Shown: positions 50,532 to 58,645, counted from the first letter of the stretch. The stretch: DNA of 64,000 bases from an uncultured Oscillospiraceae bacterium (GCA_934466455.1 CAKSLF010000008.1:17861-81860); one strand, 5' to 3'. The notes: a model not told the origin generated them from the letters alone. Numbers and translations are program-made.

Positions 50532-51091
50532 TTTTCCTCCGTGCGGCTTACTATATCGTCGATTTCCTCGGGGGTGCGCTTGTATGCCTTTGAGTAAAGA
50601 ACACGGCGCAGGGCGTTAAATTCATCCTTTGTAATGTTTCTTCCATAGGTCATTATAAGAAGGGGAACTTCGTTCCCGCCCTTGGAGATTGCGGGCTGGA
50701 TATAGGGATATTCGTTTAGAAAAAAGCCGTTGCGCTTATAAAACCCGACCCGGCGGATAGCCGTTTCGCTTTCCGGCGGCTCCGCCTCAAGAGTCACCAT
50801 TTTTCCAAGGTGCTTTACCATATCGCAAAGCATTTTTCCGCCGTTTCCGCCGTTGCGGAATTCGGGAGCCATCGCAAAATGATCGATATGCGCTTCCTCG
50901 CCCAAATCCCAAACGGACATAAAGCCTTTTATAACTCCGCTTTCGTCGTCCTGGAGTATGTAAATGCGGTATGCCGGGTCGGATAGCAGCTTTTTGTGCT
51001 CATCGTATGTGCCTCTTTCGTCCCGAGGAAAGCTTTCTTCGATTATCTCAAAAACACGGTCAAAATCCTCCGGCAAAAAATCTCTTATCAT
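50528..51091 (-). CDS. GNAT-family N-acetyltransferase
   Basis: 187 residues with the GNAT fold: MIRDFLPEDFDRVFEIIEES at the start, HIDHFAMAPEFRNGGNGGKM (acetyl-CoA-binding A motif, R-x-x-G-x-G-like) and GFYKRNGFFLNEYPYIQP. The substrate is unknown. The ATG 51091 follows GGAGGTAG; the longer open frame upstream is not supported. Confidence 0.85.
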   Translation of the reverse strand: MIRDFLPEDFDRVFEIIEESFPRDERGTYDEHKKLLSDPAYRIYILQDDESGVIKGFMSVWDLGEEAHIDHFAMAPEFRNGGNGGKMLCDMVKHLGKMVTLEAEPPESETAIRRVGFYKRNGFFLNEYPYIQPAISKGGNEVPLLIMTYGRNITKDEFNALRRVLYSKAYKRTPEEIDDIVSRTEEK

Positions 51092-51137
51092 AATACTACC
51101 TCCAAAAAAACTTTTCTCAAATCCGGCTTTAATAAAA

Positions 51138-51617
51138 TCATTCCGCAGCCTTTTCAAGGCTCTCTCCCGCAAGGCGGTAGGTGGTCCATTCGCTCATGGG
51201 CTGTGCGCCCATGGAAAGGTAAAAATCTATGCTCGGCTTGTTCCAATCAAGGCACACCCATTCAAGCCGCCCACAGTTTCTTTCCTTTGCGGTTTCGGCA
51301 ACTTTTTTGAAGAGAGCTTTTCCGTAGCCCTTTCCGCGGTATTCCGGCAGAACAAAAATATCCTCAAGATGTATTCCCGGGCGTCCGACAAAGGTTGAAT
51401 AGTTGCAGAAAAATAAAGCAAAGCCGATTTCTTTGCCGTCAAGAAGGGCAAAAATCACCTCGGCACGGTGCTCGTCAAAAAGCCATTTTTCAATCAGAGC
51501 GGGGGTGTTTTCAACCTCGTCCTCCATTTTTTCGTATTTTGCGATGCCTTTTATAAAGTCAAAAATAAGGGAAGAATCCTTTCGTTCCGCAAAGCGGAAA
51601 ACAAGCTCTGTTGACAT
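51138..51617 (-). CDS. GNAT acetyltransferase, diamine N-acetyltransferase-like
   Basis: 159 residues close to the spermidine/spermine- or thialysine-acetyltransferase group: FIKGIAKYEKMEDEVENTPA, GFALFFCNYSTFVGRPGIHL, EDIFVLPEYRGKGYGKALFK (acetyl-CoA motif) and RLEWVCLDWNKPSIDFY. AAGGAG precedes the ATG. Polyamine or amino-acid analogues are likely substrates, inferred from the motif set only. Confidence 0.87.
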   Translation of the reverse strand: MSTELVFRFAERKDSSLIFDFIKGIAKYEKMEDEVENTPALIEKWLFDEHRAEVIFALLDGKEIGFALFFCNYSTFVGRPGIHLEDIFVLPEYRGKGYGKALFKKVAETAKERNCGRLEWVCLDWNKPSIDFYLSMGAQPMSEWTTYRLAGESLEKAAE

Positions 51618-51759
51618 AAAAATCTCCTTAAAAAAATATTATATTTGCCGTTATCATTATAGCATACCTTGCAAAGAAAGAAAAGTGAGAAAAAGAAATC
51701 TCAGCAGGGGCGGGTTCTCCGTTTATGCGCCAAAAATCCGATACTGCCCGGCTTAACAA

Positions 51760-51800
51760 AAAATTCCCCCTGTTGCGGGCAATACCGCAATGGAGGGAAT
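51760..51800 (-). terminator. Terminator after the cupin gene
   Basis: Minus strand ATTCCCTCC and TTGCGG pair with CCCGCAA and GGGGGAAT, followed by TTTTTTG. Confidence 0.65.
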
Positions 51801-51828
51801 AAAAGCCGTTTGTTTTAGCGGTAAAAAA

Positions 51829-52161
51829 TTATTTTACCACAACAAGAAGCATTTTGAAACGCTCCTGACCATAAACGGCATGGGGATGACCTGCGGGCAT
51901 AACAATGGATTCGCCCTCGTGCAGCTCGTAAGGCTCGCCGTCTATTGTAATTCTGCCCGTTCCGTCAAGGCAGGTGACAAATGCGTCGCCGCAGGCGGAA
52001 TGTGCGCTTATTTCTTCGTCCTTATCAAAGGAAAAAAGGGTTATGGAAAGAGCGTCGTTCTGCGCAAGGGTTTTGCTCACAACCTGTCCGTCCTGATAAG
52101 CAACCTGCTCTTTAAGAGTAAGGACCTTTGATTTGTCAATATTTTTAATAAATTCTTTCAT
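51829..52161 (-). CDS. Cupin-domain protein
   Basis: A 110-residue single cupin barrel: SITLFSFDKDEEISAHSACG, DAFVTCLDGTGRITIDGEPY, ELHEGESIVMPAGHPHAVYG. The first cupin motif has one His and the second PAGHPH; metal ligands are therefore present but reduced. Usually small-molecule binding or regulation. A GGAG ribosome site and a promoter at 52185-52213 support it. Divergent from the MerR gene. Confidence 0.88.
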   Translation of the reverse strand: MKEFIKNIDKSKVLTLKEQVAYQDGQVVSKTLAQNDALSITLFSFDKDEEISAHSACGDAFVTCLDGTGRITIDGEPYELHEGESIVMPAGHPHAVYGQERFKMLLVVVK

Positions 52162-52184
52162 AAAAAATCAACTCCTCTAAGCTT

Positions 52185-52213
52185 AGTATACCTCCCTTTA
52201 TGCAAAAGCACAA
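52185..52213 (-). promoter_or_regulatory. Sigma-A promoter for the cupin gene
   Basis: Minus strand TTGTGC, 17-base spacer, TATACT. Confidence 0.55.
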
Positions 52214-52263
52214 TGCAAAGAATAAAAAAACAAAATTTCCGAAAAAAATTTTTGAAAATGCTA

Positions 52264-52294
52264 TTGACTGTTACGCAGCGTAATAGTGTATTAT
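52264..52294 (+). promoter_or_regulatory. MerR-type operator-promoter with 19-base spacer
   Basis: TTGACT, 19-base spacer, TATTAT. The spacer contains the perfect dyad TTACGC-A-GCGTAA (52271-52283). A 19-base spacer with a central dyad is the hallmark of MerR-family activated promoters, where the regulator untwists the DNA; it drives the regulator's own gene. Confidence 0.85.
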
Positions 52295-52323
52295 TCTTTT
52301 AGGAGAGGGGGCAACGCTTTTTT

Positions 52324-53052
52324 ATGAAAACAGTGAACGAGGTTTGCAGGCTTGCGGGAATAAGCCCCCGCACTCTGCATTATTATGACCAAAAGGGGCT
52401 TTTACCCCCGGCGGAAATAAGCCAGTCGGGCTATCGCCTGTATAACGAAGAGTCGCTTTCCCGGCTTAGAACGATTTTGCTTTTTAAGGAGCTTGACTTT
52501 TCGTTAAAAGAGATAAAGGACATTCTCGACAATCCGTCTTTTGATAGGCGGGAGGCACTTTTGCAGCAAAGGGAATTGCTTCGGTGCCGAAAAAAGCGCA
52601 TAGAAAAGCTGATTGCCCTTGCGGAAAGTATGATTGAAAAAGGAGATTACGAAATGGATTTTTCGGCATTTGACAAAACAGAGGCAAAACGCCTTGCGGA
52701 GGAAGCAAAGCAAAAATGGGGAAAAACCGCAGCCTATGCGGAATATGAGAAAAATACGGAGGGAAAAACCGATATGCAGATGAACGAAAAGGAAGCAGCC
52801 CTTATGCGGCAGTTTTCCGAAATAGGCAAGTTTAAGGATTTTGCGCCGGAGAGCGAAGAAGCACAAGCCGCAGCGGAATCTCTGCGGCAGTTTATCAGCA
52901 AAAATTTCTATAACTGCACTCCGGAGATTTTTGAGGGTCTTGGAGAAGTGTATATTGCGGACGACCGCTTTAAGGCAAATATAGACGCAGCCGGCGGCGA
53001 GGGCACCGCAGAATTTATAAGCCGGGCAATAAAGGCATATTGCGAAAAATAA
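52324..53052 (+). CDS. MerR-family regulator with TipAS antibiotic-binding domain
   Basis: 242 residues. The N-terminal MerR helix-turn-helix (MKTVNEVCRLAGISPRTLHY, YRLYNEESLSRLRTILLFKE) is followed by a coiled dimer helix. A TipAS domain (about 145-240, MRQFSEIGKFKDFAPESEEA, QFISKNFYNCTPEIFEGLGE, FISRAIKAYCEK) binds thiopeptides or related drugs in the family. Autoregulation is predicted from the 19-base-spacer operator upstream. No resistance pump is beside it, so its regulon lies elsewhere. Confidence 0.9.
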   Translation: MKTVNEVCRLAGISPRTLHYYDQKGLLPPAEISQSGYRLYNEESLSRLRTILLFKELDFSLKEIKDILDNPSFDRREALLQQRELLRCRKKRIEKLIALAESMIEKGDYEMDFSAFDKTEAKRLAEEAKQKWGKTAAYAEYEKNTEGKTDMQMNEKEAALMRQFSEIGKFKDFAPESEEAQAAAESLRQFISKNFYNCTPEIFEGLGEVYIADDRFKANIDAAGGEGTAEFISRAIKAYCEK

Positions 53053-53058
53053 AAAAGC

Positions 53059-53090
53059 AAAAAGGTCTGCGCCCCGGCGCAGACCTTTTT
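53059..53090. terminator. Terminator between the MerR gene and the oxidase-like gene
   Basis: AAAAAGGTCTGCGCC / GGCGCAGACCTTTTT nearly perfect palindrome, bidirectional. Confidence 0.85.
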
Positions 53091-53102
53091 GTTTGGGGAT
53101 AA

Positions 53103-53495
53103 TCAGAATTTTATAACTTCCTCCGGCTTTGTAAAGGAGGAAAAAACAGCGGTGGCGTTTTTGAAATAGAGCACCTCGGTGTTGCCGTCGTCAGGGTCAT
53201 ACATGGATTTAAGCTCCGGATATGCCTCCAGCATGGAAACACGGGCTTCCCGCCTGTCGTCGGGAACAAGCTCGCCGGAAAGGCGCAGCCAATCGCCGTC
53301 CTTAAATGCGCAGATTTCAACCTTTGGGTTAACGGCTATCTGGCGGGAAACTTCTTTCCGCTTTCCGGTTTGGATATAGAGTCTTCCGTCAAAAATATGC
53401 GCCGTTCCGAAGGGACGGACCCTCGGCTGGTCGCCCTCAACCGTAGCAAGGTAATAAACCTCTGCGTCTTTAAGAAATTTGCAAACTCTTTCCGT
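53103..53495 (-). CDS. Pyridoxamine 5'-phosphate oxidase-like protein, apparent ACG start
   Basis: 130 residues of the flavin-binding split-barrel family: LKDAEVYYLATVEGDQPRVR, PFGTAHIFDGRLYIQTGKRK, EVSRQIAVNPKVEICAFKDG, then GNTEVLYFKNATAVFSS. There is no in-frame ATG, GTG or TTG where the domain begins. ACG at 53493-53495, 7 bases after a perfect AAGGAGG, stands exactly where homologues have ATG (giving MERVCKFLKDA). Either a rare ACG start, a point mutation, or a sequence error. A sigma-A promoter lies upstream. Confidence 0.8.
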   Translation of the reverse strand, partial: TERVCKFLKDAEVYYLATVEGDQPRVRPFGTAHIFDGRLYIQTGKRKEVSRQIAVNPKVEICAFKDGDWLRLSGELVPDDRREARVSMLEAYPELKSMYDPDDGNTEVLYFKNATAVFSSFTKPEEVIKF

Positions 53496-53551
53496 AAAAA
53501 TTCCTCCTTTTTATACGATTGCGGCTTTCGCCGCAGCTTTTTTACAGCCCG

Positions 53552-53580
53552 ATTTTACCACGGCGCAGCAAAAAAATCAA
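53552..53580 (-). promoter_or_regulatory. Sigma-A promoter for the oxidase-like gene
   Basis: Minus strand TTGATT, 17-base spacer, TAAAAT. Confidence 0.6.
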
Positions 53581-53592
53581 TGTGCATTTTTA

Positions 53593-54486
53593 TTAGAGCA
53601 CAAGCGCAGCCGCAAGAGCGGGAGCAAGCTTTTCGTATATTGCGTCAAGGTCGGAAAGGGGAAGCGGATTTTCTCCAAGTCCCATTTCAATGGTAAAGCC
53701 CGGTCTGCCGAAGCTTTCGATAAACCAATCCTTAAACCCGCCGTGAGAAGCCATTCCCGAGGGCTCCTTTATTGCATATCCGCTTGCGGCAGAAAGCTCG
53801 TGGGCAATATCCCGGCTTAAAATAGGCGTTCTCGGTCCGTAGTACCAATAAATTTCCTCCCCTTGGCTATGCAGGGAATACAATCTTGATATGCCGAGAG
53901 TGGAGCAAACGCCGCAGGCGGCTCTGGTTTCCGGTTCGGAAAAAGGACGCGGACCGCCGTATTGGCGTGGGGCGGGACCGTATATTCCTGCGGCGTGCTC
54001 CATTTTTTGAAGCTTATCCCACCCTGCGGAAAAGTTGTGGTTAAGGTCAACCCCGGAGGCGTTTGCGTTCCACCGGGAAAAATCTCCGCCGGAAAGACGC
54101 AAAAGCCGCTCCGAAGCTGCCGGAGCGGCTTTTGTTCCCCTAAGATTTATTTCAACTCCGTCCGGGTTGAGCACCGGCAAAACGGCAACCCCTCTTTTGA
54201 GCACGGCGCAGCGGGCGTCAATTCCGTAAAAACACAGCCCGTGCTCAAAAGAGGAACAAAGCTCGTCAAAAAAACGCAGCAAAACAAGTGCCGTAAGCCA
54301 TTCGCTGCCGTGGGTCGCCCCGACAAAAAGCGTTCCTCCGGCGGGATTTCCTAAAGTGAGCACGGAAATTCTTCGCCCAAGCACGCTTTTTCCGGCAGTA
54401 AACATTTTTGAGCACGGATGAGCACGCAAAATTGTGCGGATATATTTTTCCGTTTCCGAAAAAACGGGCGGATATGCAAAATTCAT
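53593..54486 (-). CDS. M14-family zinc carboxypeptidase-like protein
   Basis: 297 residues with the M14 fold: FVGATHGSEWLTALVLLRFF (HxxE zinc ligands near residue 64), LPVLNPDGVEINLRG, NANASGVDLNHNFSAGWDKL (Arg/Asn substrate clamp), LYSLHSQGEEIYWYYG (third zinc His) and TIEMGLGENPLP (catalytic Glu). Bacterial relatives are gamma-D-glutamyl-diamino acid peptidases that trim peptidoglycan peptides. No signal peptide, so probably acts on recycled muropeptides in the cytoplasm. ATG 54486 has GGGAGAG. Confidence 0.88.
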   Translation of the reverse strand: MNFAYPPVFSETEKYIRTILRAHPCSKMFTAGKSVLGRRISVLTLGNPAGGTLFVGATHGSEWLTALVLLRFFDELCSSFEHGLCFYGIDARCAVLKRGVAVLPVLNPDGVEINLRGTKAAPAASERLLRLSGGDFSRWNANASGVDLNHNFSAGWDKLQKMEHAAGIYGPAPRQYGGPRPFSEPETRAACGVCSTLGISRLYSLHSQGEEIYWYYGPRTPILSRDIAHELSAASGYAIKEPSGMASHGGFKDWFIESFGRPGFTIEMGLGENPLPLSDLDAIYEKLAPALAAALVL

Positions 54487-54598
54487 AAAAATCTCTCCCA
54501 AAACACCGCAGAAACTTTTTCTGCGGTATTCATTTCTTATAAAATATATGTTAAAATAAAAAATAATATCCGTTAAATTTATGCGGGGAGATGATTTT

Positions 54599-55129
54599 TT
54601 GCGGCATTTTGAAAAAACGCTCGGTTCCTCCGTCGTCTATGACGGAAAAATTATAAAGGTTCTTCGGGATGAGGTCCTTTTGGAAAACGGCGCAGAATCC
54701 GTTCGGGAGGTAGTCCGCCACAAGGGAGCCGTAGCGGTTCTTGCAGTGGACGGCGACGGAAGCGTATATTTCGTGCGCCAGTTCCGTTACCCGGTTGGGC
54801 GAGAACTTTTGGAGGTGCCCGCCGGAAAGCTGGAGGCAGGGGAAAACCCGCTTGAATGTGCAAAGAGGGAGCTTTTGGAGGAGTGCGGAGTTGCCGCCGA
54901 AAGCTGGACGGAGCTTGGACCGATATATACCTCTCCCGGTTTTTGTGATGAAGTGATTTGGCTCTTTTTTGCAAAAGAGCTTTCCCCGGTCGGGCAGTGT
55001 CTTGATGAGGACGAGTTCCTCGATGTTGTAAAAATGCCTTTTGCCGAAGCACTGCAAAAGGCGGAGGCGGGAGCGTTTACCGACGGCAAAACCCAGCTTA
55101 TTCTTTTAAGGTGTAAAGATAAAATATAA
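54599..55129 (+). CDS. Nudix hydrolase, ADP-ribose pyrophosphatase-like
   Basis: 176 residues with a complete Nudix box GKLEAGENPLECAKRELLEE CG (near residues 77-99), the FVRQFRYPVGRELLEVPAG lead-in typical of ADP-ribose pyrophosphatases, and Pro near the expected +15/16 position (GPIYTSPGF). Start TTG 54599 is 8 bases after GGGGAG; ATG 54581 is in frame but precedes that site. Confidence 0.9.
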   Translation: MRHFEKTLGSSVVYDGKIIKVLRDEVLLENGAESVREVVRHKGAVAVLAVDGDGSVYFVRQFRYPVGRELLEVPAGKLEAGENPLECAKRELLEECGVAAESWTELGPIYTSPGFCDEVIWLFFAKELSPVGQCLDEDEFLDVVKMPFAEALQKAEAGAFTDGKTQLILLRCKDKI

Positions 55130-55179
55130 ATCAGCGGCGGGTTAAAAAAGTTCTTGACAAAAAGTTTTTCCTGATATAA

Positions 55180-55198
55180 CAGTCAATATTGTTGACTG
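55180..55198. promoter_or_regulatory. Palindromic operator, probably for the MarR protein
   Basis: Perfect inverted repeat CAGTCAA-TATTG-TTGACTG just after a promoter-like TTGACA (55154) and TATAAC (55175), spacer 15. It precedes the broken MATE gene and the marR gene and is the natural candidate for its binding site. Confidence 0.65.
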
Positions 55199-55224
55199 TA
55201 AATAAAAGATACTAATGAGAAACT

Positions 55225-55552
55225 ATGGAACAGAACGATAACTCACTAAATACTAAAGTAACAACTGCGTCGCTTTTGAAGTATGCGCTGCCAACAATAC
55301 TGTCCGGCATTTTTGCTTATGGTCTTTAATCTTTTCGCCTTTGGCTTTTTTACTGCGCTTAACGACGGAAAAAACTCCGCAATTCTTTCGCTGTTCCGTA
55401 CGCTGGTATTCCTGATTATCCCCATGCTTATCCTTCCGGGGATATTTGATGTAGACGGCGTATGGCTTTCAATGCCGGCGGCAGAGGTACTTAGCATCTT
55501 GCTTTCGGTTTTCTGCTTCAAAAAATATAAATCAAAGTATCATTACGATTAA
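55225..55552 (+). pseudogene. MATE efflux transporter remnant
   Basis: Two pieces of a MATE-family drug/sodium antiporter survive. An N-terminal 34 codons (MEQNDNSLNTKVTTASLLKY, ALPTILSGIF) run into a stop. In another frame from about 55310 the family C-terminus continues (FNLFAFGFFTALNDGKNSAI, LFRTLVFLIIPMLILPGIF, DGVWLSMPAAEVLSILLS). Intact MATE proteins have about 450 residues, so some 330 in the middle have been deleted with a frameshift at the junction. The marR gene next door, and the palindrome upstream, are intact. Confidence 0.85.
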
Positions 55553-55564
55553 GGAGAAAATTCT

Positions 55565-56002
55565 GTGGCTTCTATTCAGGACAAGCTTATGCAGCAATTT
55601 GAAAAAATGGACAAGGCATATGAAGAATATGCAAAAGCAAAGGGATTAAGCTATCTTGGGCTTGTCGTTTTGGAGGAGATTTTTGAGCTTGGCGATGGCT
55701 GTACCCAAAAACAGATAAGCGATGACACATATTACCCAAAGCAGTCCGTAAATCTTGTTGTAAAGGCTTTTTTGGAGGACGGCCTGATAGAGCTTAAAGA
55801 ACTTCCGGAAAACAGAAAGAATAAAGGCATCACCCTTACGGATAAGGGACGCCGCCTTTGCGATGATGTTGTAATTCCGATTTTACGGCAGGAGGAAGCC
55901 GCAACGCAGAAAATGAGCGAATCCGAAAAATGCGAACTTGTCCGTTTGCTGAAGCTTTACGGAAACGCCTATTGCGATTGCGTTGCGCAAATCGGAAAAT
56001 AG
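55565..56002 (+). CDS. MarR-family regulator
   Basis: 145 residues with a winged helix: LGLVVLEEIFELGDGCTQKQ, YYPKQSVNLVVKAFLEDGLI (recognition region) and KNKGITLTDKGRRLCDDVV (wing). GTG start after AAGGAG. It lies directly behind the MATE remnant and probably once controlled it; the operator CAGTCAA-N5-TTGACTG upstream of both suits a dimeric MarR protein. Its present target may be only itself. Confidence 0.9.
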   Translation: MASIQDKLMQQFEKMDKAYEEYAKAKGLSYLGLVVLEEIFELGDGCTQKQISDDTYYPKQSVNLVVKAFLEDGLIELKELPENRKNKGITLTDKGRRLCDDVVIPILRQEEAATQKMSESEKCELVRLLKLYGNAYCDCVAQIGK

Positions 56003-56026
56003 CGCAAAGCCTTTTTTCTTAAATAA

Positions 56027-56055
56027 TTGACAAAACGGCGGCAAAATGGTATTAT
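56027..56055 (+). promoter_or_regulatory. Promoter for tRNA-Leu(UAG)
   Basis: TTGACA, 17-base spacer, TATTAT. Confidence 0.8.
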
Positions 56056-56087
56056 TCAAAAAGCGGCGCAAAAAGCACCGCTTTTAT

Positions 56088-56171
56088 GCGGGTATGGCGG
56101 AATTGGCAGACGCGCAAGATTTAGGATCTTGTGCCTTTGGCGTGCAGGTTCAAGCCCTGTTACCCGCACCA
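56088..56171 (+). tRNA. tRNA-Leu, anticodon UAG
   Basis: An 84-nt class II tRNA: acceptor GCGGGTA pairs with TACCCGC, then A and encoded CCA. The anticodon arm CAAGAT/GATCTTG presents TAG (reads CUA and relatives); T arm GCAGGTTCAAGCCCTGT. Confidence 0.96.
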
Positions 56172-56176
56172 CTGAG

Positions 56177-56219
56177 AAAACCGCTTGATTAAGCCATAAT
56201 CAAGCGGTTTTATTCTTTT
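56177..56219 (+). terminator. Terminator after tRNA-Leu(UAG)
   Basis: AAAACCGCTTGATTA / ATAATCAAGCGGTTTT stem followed by TATTCTTTT. Confidence 0.8.
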
Positions 56220-56335
56220 AACAACACATTTTATAACACAGCTTTGTTATAAATCGGATCCTTCGGCGGAACGCCGTCTTCTTATACGAAAAAAGTTTGG
56301 AATTGTAAACTTTTCGTGCTTTTTGGCGGCTTTGC

Positions 56336-56364
56336 TTGACTTGTTCACAAATATAAAATATAAT
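56336..56364 (+). promoter_or_regulatory. Sigma-A promoter for the PAP2 gene
   Basis: TTGACT, 17-base spacer, TATAAT, about 60 bases before the ATG. Confidence 0.8.
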
Positions 56365-56427
56365 TTTTAATTGTACTGCGGAAAAAATCTTGCCACGGTA
56401 TTTTTTTCAGAGGAAAGGATTATTTTT

Positions 56428-57120
56428 ATGCGAAAACCCTGTGTGGATTATACAAAGCTTCGTCCCGGAAACATCGGGACGGAACAGTTTCGCCATGTGC
56501 TTCTGCTGCTTTTTTGGCCGGCGTTCGGTTTGCTGTTCGGATTTTTGGAGCGGGGGAGCACCGTGGAAAAATATTATCCGGTGCATTGCGCCCTCGATGA
56601 TATAATTCCTTTTTGCGAATGGTTTTTTATTCCGTATATGTTTTGGTTTGTTTTTTTGATAGGAACGCTGGCATATACATTTTTCTATGATGTGGAAGCC
56701 TTCCGTAAAATGATGTATTTTATAATTTTTACATACGGCGTAACCATAGTGATTTATATGTTTTTCCCAACCTGTCAGGAGCTGCGCCCCGGAGAATTTT
56801 TGCGGGATAATTTTTTGACCCGTGCCGTTGCGGATTTCTATGAGTTTGACACAAACACAAATGTTTGTCCGTCGATTCATGTTCTCGGTTCGTTTGCGGC
56901 AATGTTTGCTCTTTGGGACTGCAAAAAACTGCAAAAGCCCGCTTGGAAGATTGCCGCCTTTGCGGCGGCGGTGGCAATAAGCATTTCCACCGTGTTTGTA
57001 AAGCAGCATTCGGTAATAGATGTTGCGGCTGCGCTGCCTCTTTGCCTTATTGGGTATTATTTCGCCTTTGTAAAACACAGAAAACGCGCTGCGGAGCTTC
57101 AAACCGCAGCAGCGGAATGA
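56428..57120 (+). CDS. PAP2-superfamily membrane phosphatase
   Basis: 230 residues, about six membrane spans. Phosphatase motifs: NTNVCPSIHVLGSFAA (PSxH, near residue 148) and STVFVKQHSVIDVAA (terminal H...D), the Arg position being replaced by Thr/Val-Phe as in the Aur1-like group. Possible roles are lipid phosphate or undecaprenyl-phosphate turnover, or lipid headgroup exchange. ATG after GAGGAAAGG; own promoter and terminator. Confidence 0.82.
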   Translation: MRKPCVDYTKLRPGNIGTEQFRHVLLLLFWPAFGLLFGFLERGSTVEKYYPVHCALDDIIPFCEWFFIPYMFWFVFLIGTLAYTFFYDVEAFRKMMYFIIFTYGVTIVIYMFFPTCQELRPGEFLRDNFLTRAVADFYEFDTNTNVCPSIHVLGSFAAMFALWDCKKLQKPAWKIAAFAAAVAISISTVFVKQHSVIDVAAALPLCLIGYYFAFVKHRKRAAELQTAAAE

Positions 57121-57128
57121 TTTTTCGA

Positions 57129-57168
57129 AAAAAACGCCCCGTACCTTTTTTGAGCACGGGGCGTTTTT
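57129..57168. terminator. Bidirectional terminator between the PAP2 gene and mgtE
   Basis: AAACGCCCCGT / ACGGGGCGTTT stem; the 3' arm contains a TTGAGCAC octamer. Confidence 0.8.
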
Positions 57169-57190
57169 GTATGAGCACGGATATTTTACG

Positions 57191-58579
57191 CTATATTCCA
57201 AGCATGGCTTTTGCAAACCCAAAATAAATAAGAAGCGAAATTGCGTCAACAATGGTTGTGATAAACGGCGAAGCCATAACCGCAGGGTCAAAGCCAAGCT
57301 TTTCCGCAAGCAGAGGCATTATGCAGCCGACGATTTTTGCGCAGATTACGGTCAGAACAAGGGTAAGGCACACCGTAAGGGCAACAACCGGGGTAATTCC
57401 CGTATTGCCGAGAACCATTCCGTCAAAGAGCATGATTTTAACAAAGCTTACCGCCGCAAGAGTTATGCCGCAGAAAACAGCCACCCGCAGCTCTTTCCAG
57501 ATTACCTTAAATATGTCCTTAAACTCAATTTCCTGAAGAGAGATTCCGCGTATTACGGTTACGGAAGCCTGAGAGCCGCTGTTTCCGCCGGTATCCATAA
57601 GCATAGGGATAAATGCGGTAAGCGCAACATAGGAGGCAAGGGCGTCCTCGAAGCTTGTGATTATCATTCCGGTAAAGGTTGCGGAAATCATAAGGAGGAG
57701 CAGCCACGGAATACGGGCTTTCCAAAGTTCAAAGGTGCTTGTGCGCAGATACGGCTTATCCATAGGGGTGATAGCCGCCATCTTTTCGATATCCTCCGTT
57801 GCTTCCTCCTCCATAACATCAATAGCGTCGTCGAAGGTAACAATACCGACTATGCGGTTTTCGGAATCAACAACCGGCATTGCGTCAAAGTCGTATTTGC
57901 TCATATCCTGGGCAACATCTTCTTTGTCTTCCCGGGTGCTTACGGAGATAACCTGGGTATCCATAATATCGCCGATTTTTGCGGCGGTGTTTTTTTCAAG
58001 CACAAGGGTTCTTATGGTGACATAGCCCTGAAGATGGCAGCCCTCGTCAGTAACATAGCATACATTGATGGTTTCCGCCTCGTCGCCGTTTTTGCGGATT
58101 ATATCAAAAGCCTCGGCAACGGTGTTGTACTGCCGCAGCTTTATAAATTCCGTTGTCATTATGGAGCCTGCGGAATCCTCCGGATACTGAAGGATTTTGT
58201 TTATCTCCTTGCGGGTGTCCGGGTCGGAGTATTTAAGAATACGCTTTACGACATTGGAGGGCATTTCCTCTATAATATCAACGGTATCGTCAAGGTACAG
58301 TTCGTCAAGGATTGATTCCAATTCCGTGTTGGAAAAGCTTTTTATAAGCATTTCCTGCGAATCGCTTTCAAGCTCGACAAAAACATCTGCGGCGATGTCC
58401 TTTGGAAGCAGACGGAACATAACAGGGCGGTATTCCTCCGGCATATCGTCGAGCAAAAACGCAATATCCGTCGGATAAAGGGCAGAAAACTCCTTTTTAA
58501 GCTCGTTAAATCGCTTTTCGCTAAAAAGCTCCTCCAGCTTTTCAAGTGTTTCGTCGTATTTTTCTTCAAAATCAGACAC
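57191..58579 (-). CDS. mgtE: Magnesium transporter MgtE
   Basis: 462-residue magnesium channel/transporter: an acidic N domain (KLEELFSEKRFNELKKEFSA) and a CBS pair (about 135-260, SAGSIMTTEFIKL, YDFDAMPVVDSENRIVGIVT). Five membrane spans contain the selectivity segment MLMDTGGNSGSQASVTVIRG and FDPAVMASPFITTIVDAISL. The real start is GTG 58579, 9 bases after AAAGGAGG; the upstream open frame begins inside the promoter. The leader of about 30 bases is too short for an M-box. Confidence 0.95.
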   Translation of the reverse strand: MSDFEEKYDETLEKLEELFSEKRFNELKKEFSALYPTDIAFLLDDMPEEYRPVMFRLLPKDIAADVFVELESDSQEMLIKSFSNTELESILDELYLDDTVDIIEEMPSNVVKRILKYSDPDTRKEINKILQYPEDSAGSIMTTEFIKLRQYNTVAEAFDIIRKNGDEAETINVCYVTDEGCHLQGYVTIRTLVLEKNTAAKIGDIMDTQVISVSTREDKEDVAQDMSKYDFDAMPVVDSENRIVGIVTFDDAIDVMEEEATEDIEKMAAITPMDKPYLRTSTFELWKARIPWLLLLMISATFTGMIITSFEDALASYVALTAFIPMLMDTGGNSGSQASVTVIRGISLQEIEFKDIFKVIWKELRVAVFCGITLAAVSFVKIMLFDGMVLGNTGITPVVALTVCLTLVLTVICAKIVGCIMPLLAEKLGFDPAVMASPFITTIVDAISLLIYFGFAKAMLGI

Positions 58580-58616
58580 GATAAACGCCCTCCTTTCCAA
58601 CAGCATATACATTCTT

Positions 58617-58645
58617 ATAATATGCCCGCATACTCGATATGTCAA
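58617..58645 (-). promoter_or_regulatory. Sigma-A promoter for mgtE
   Basis: Minus strand TTGACA, 17-base spacer, TATTAT. Confidence 0.85.
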
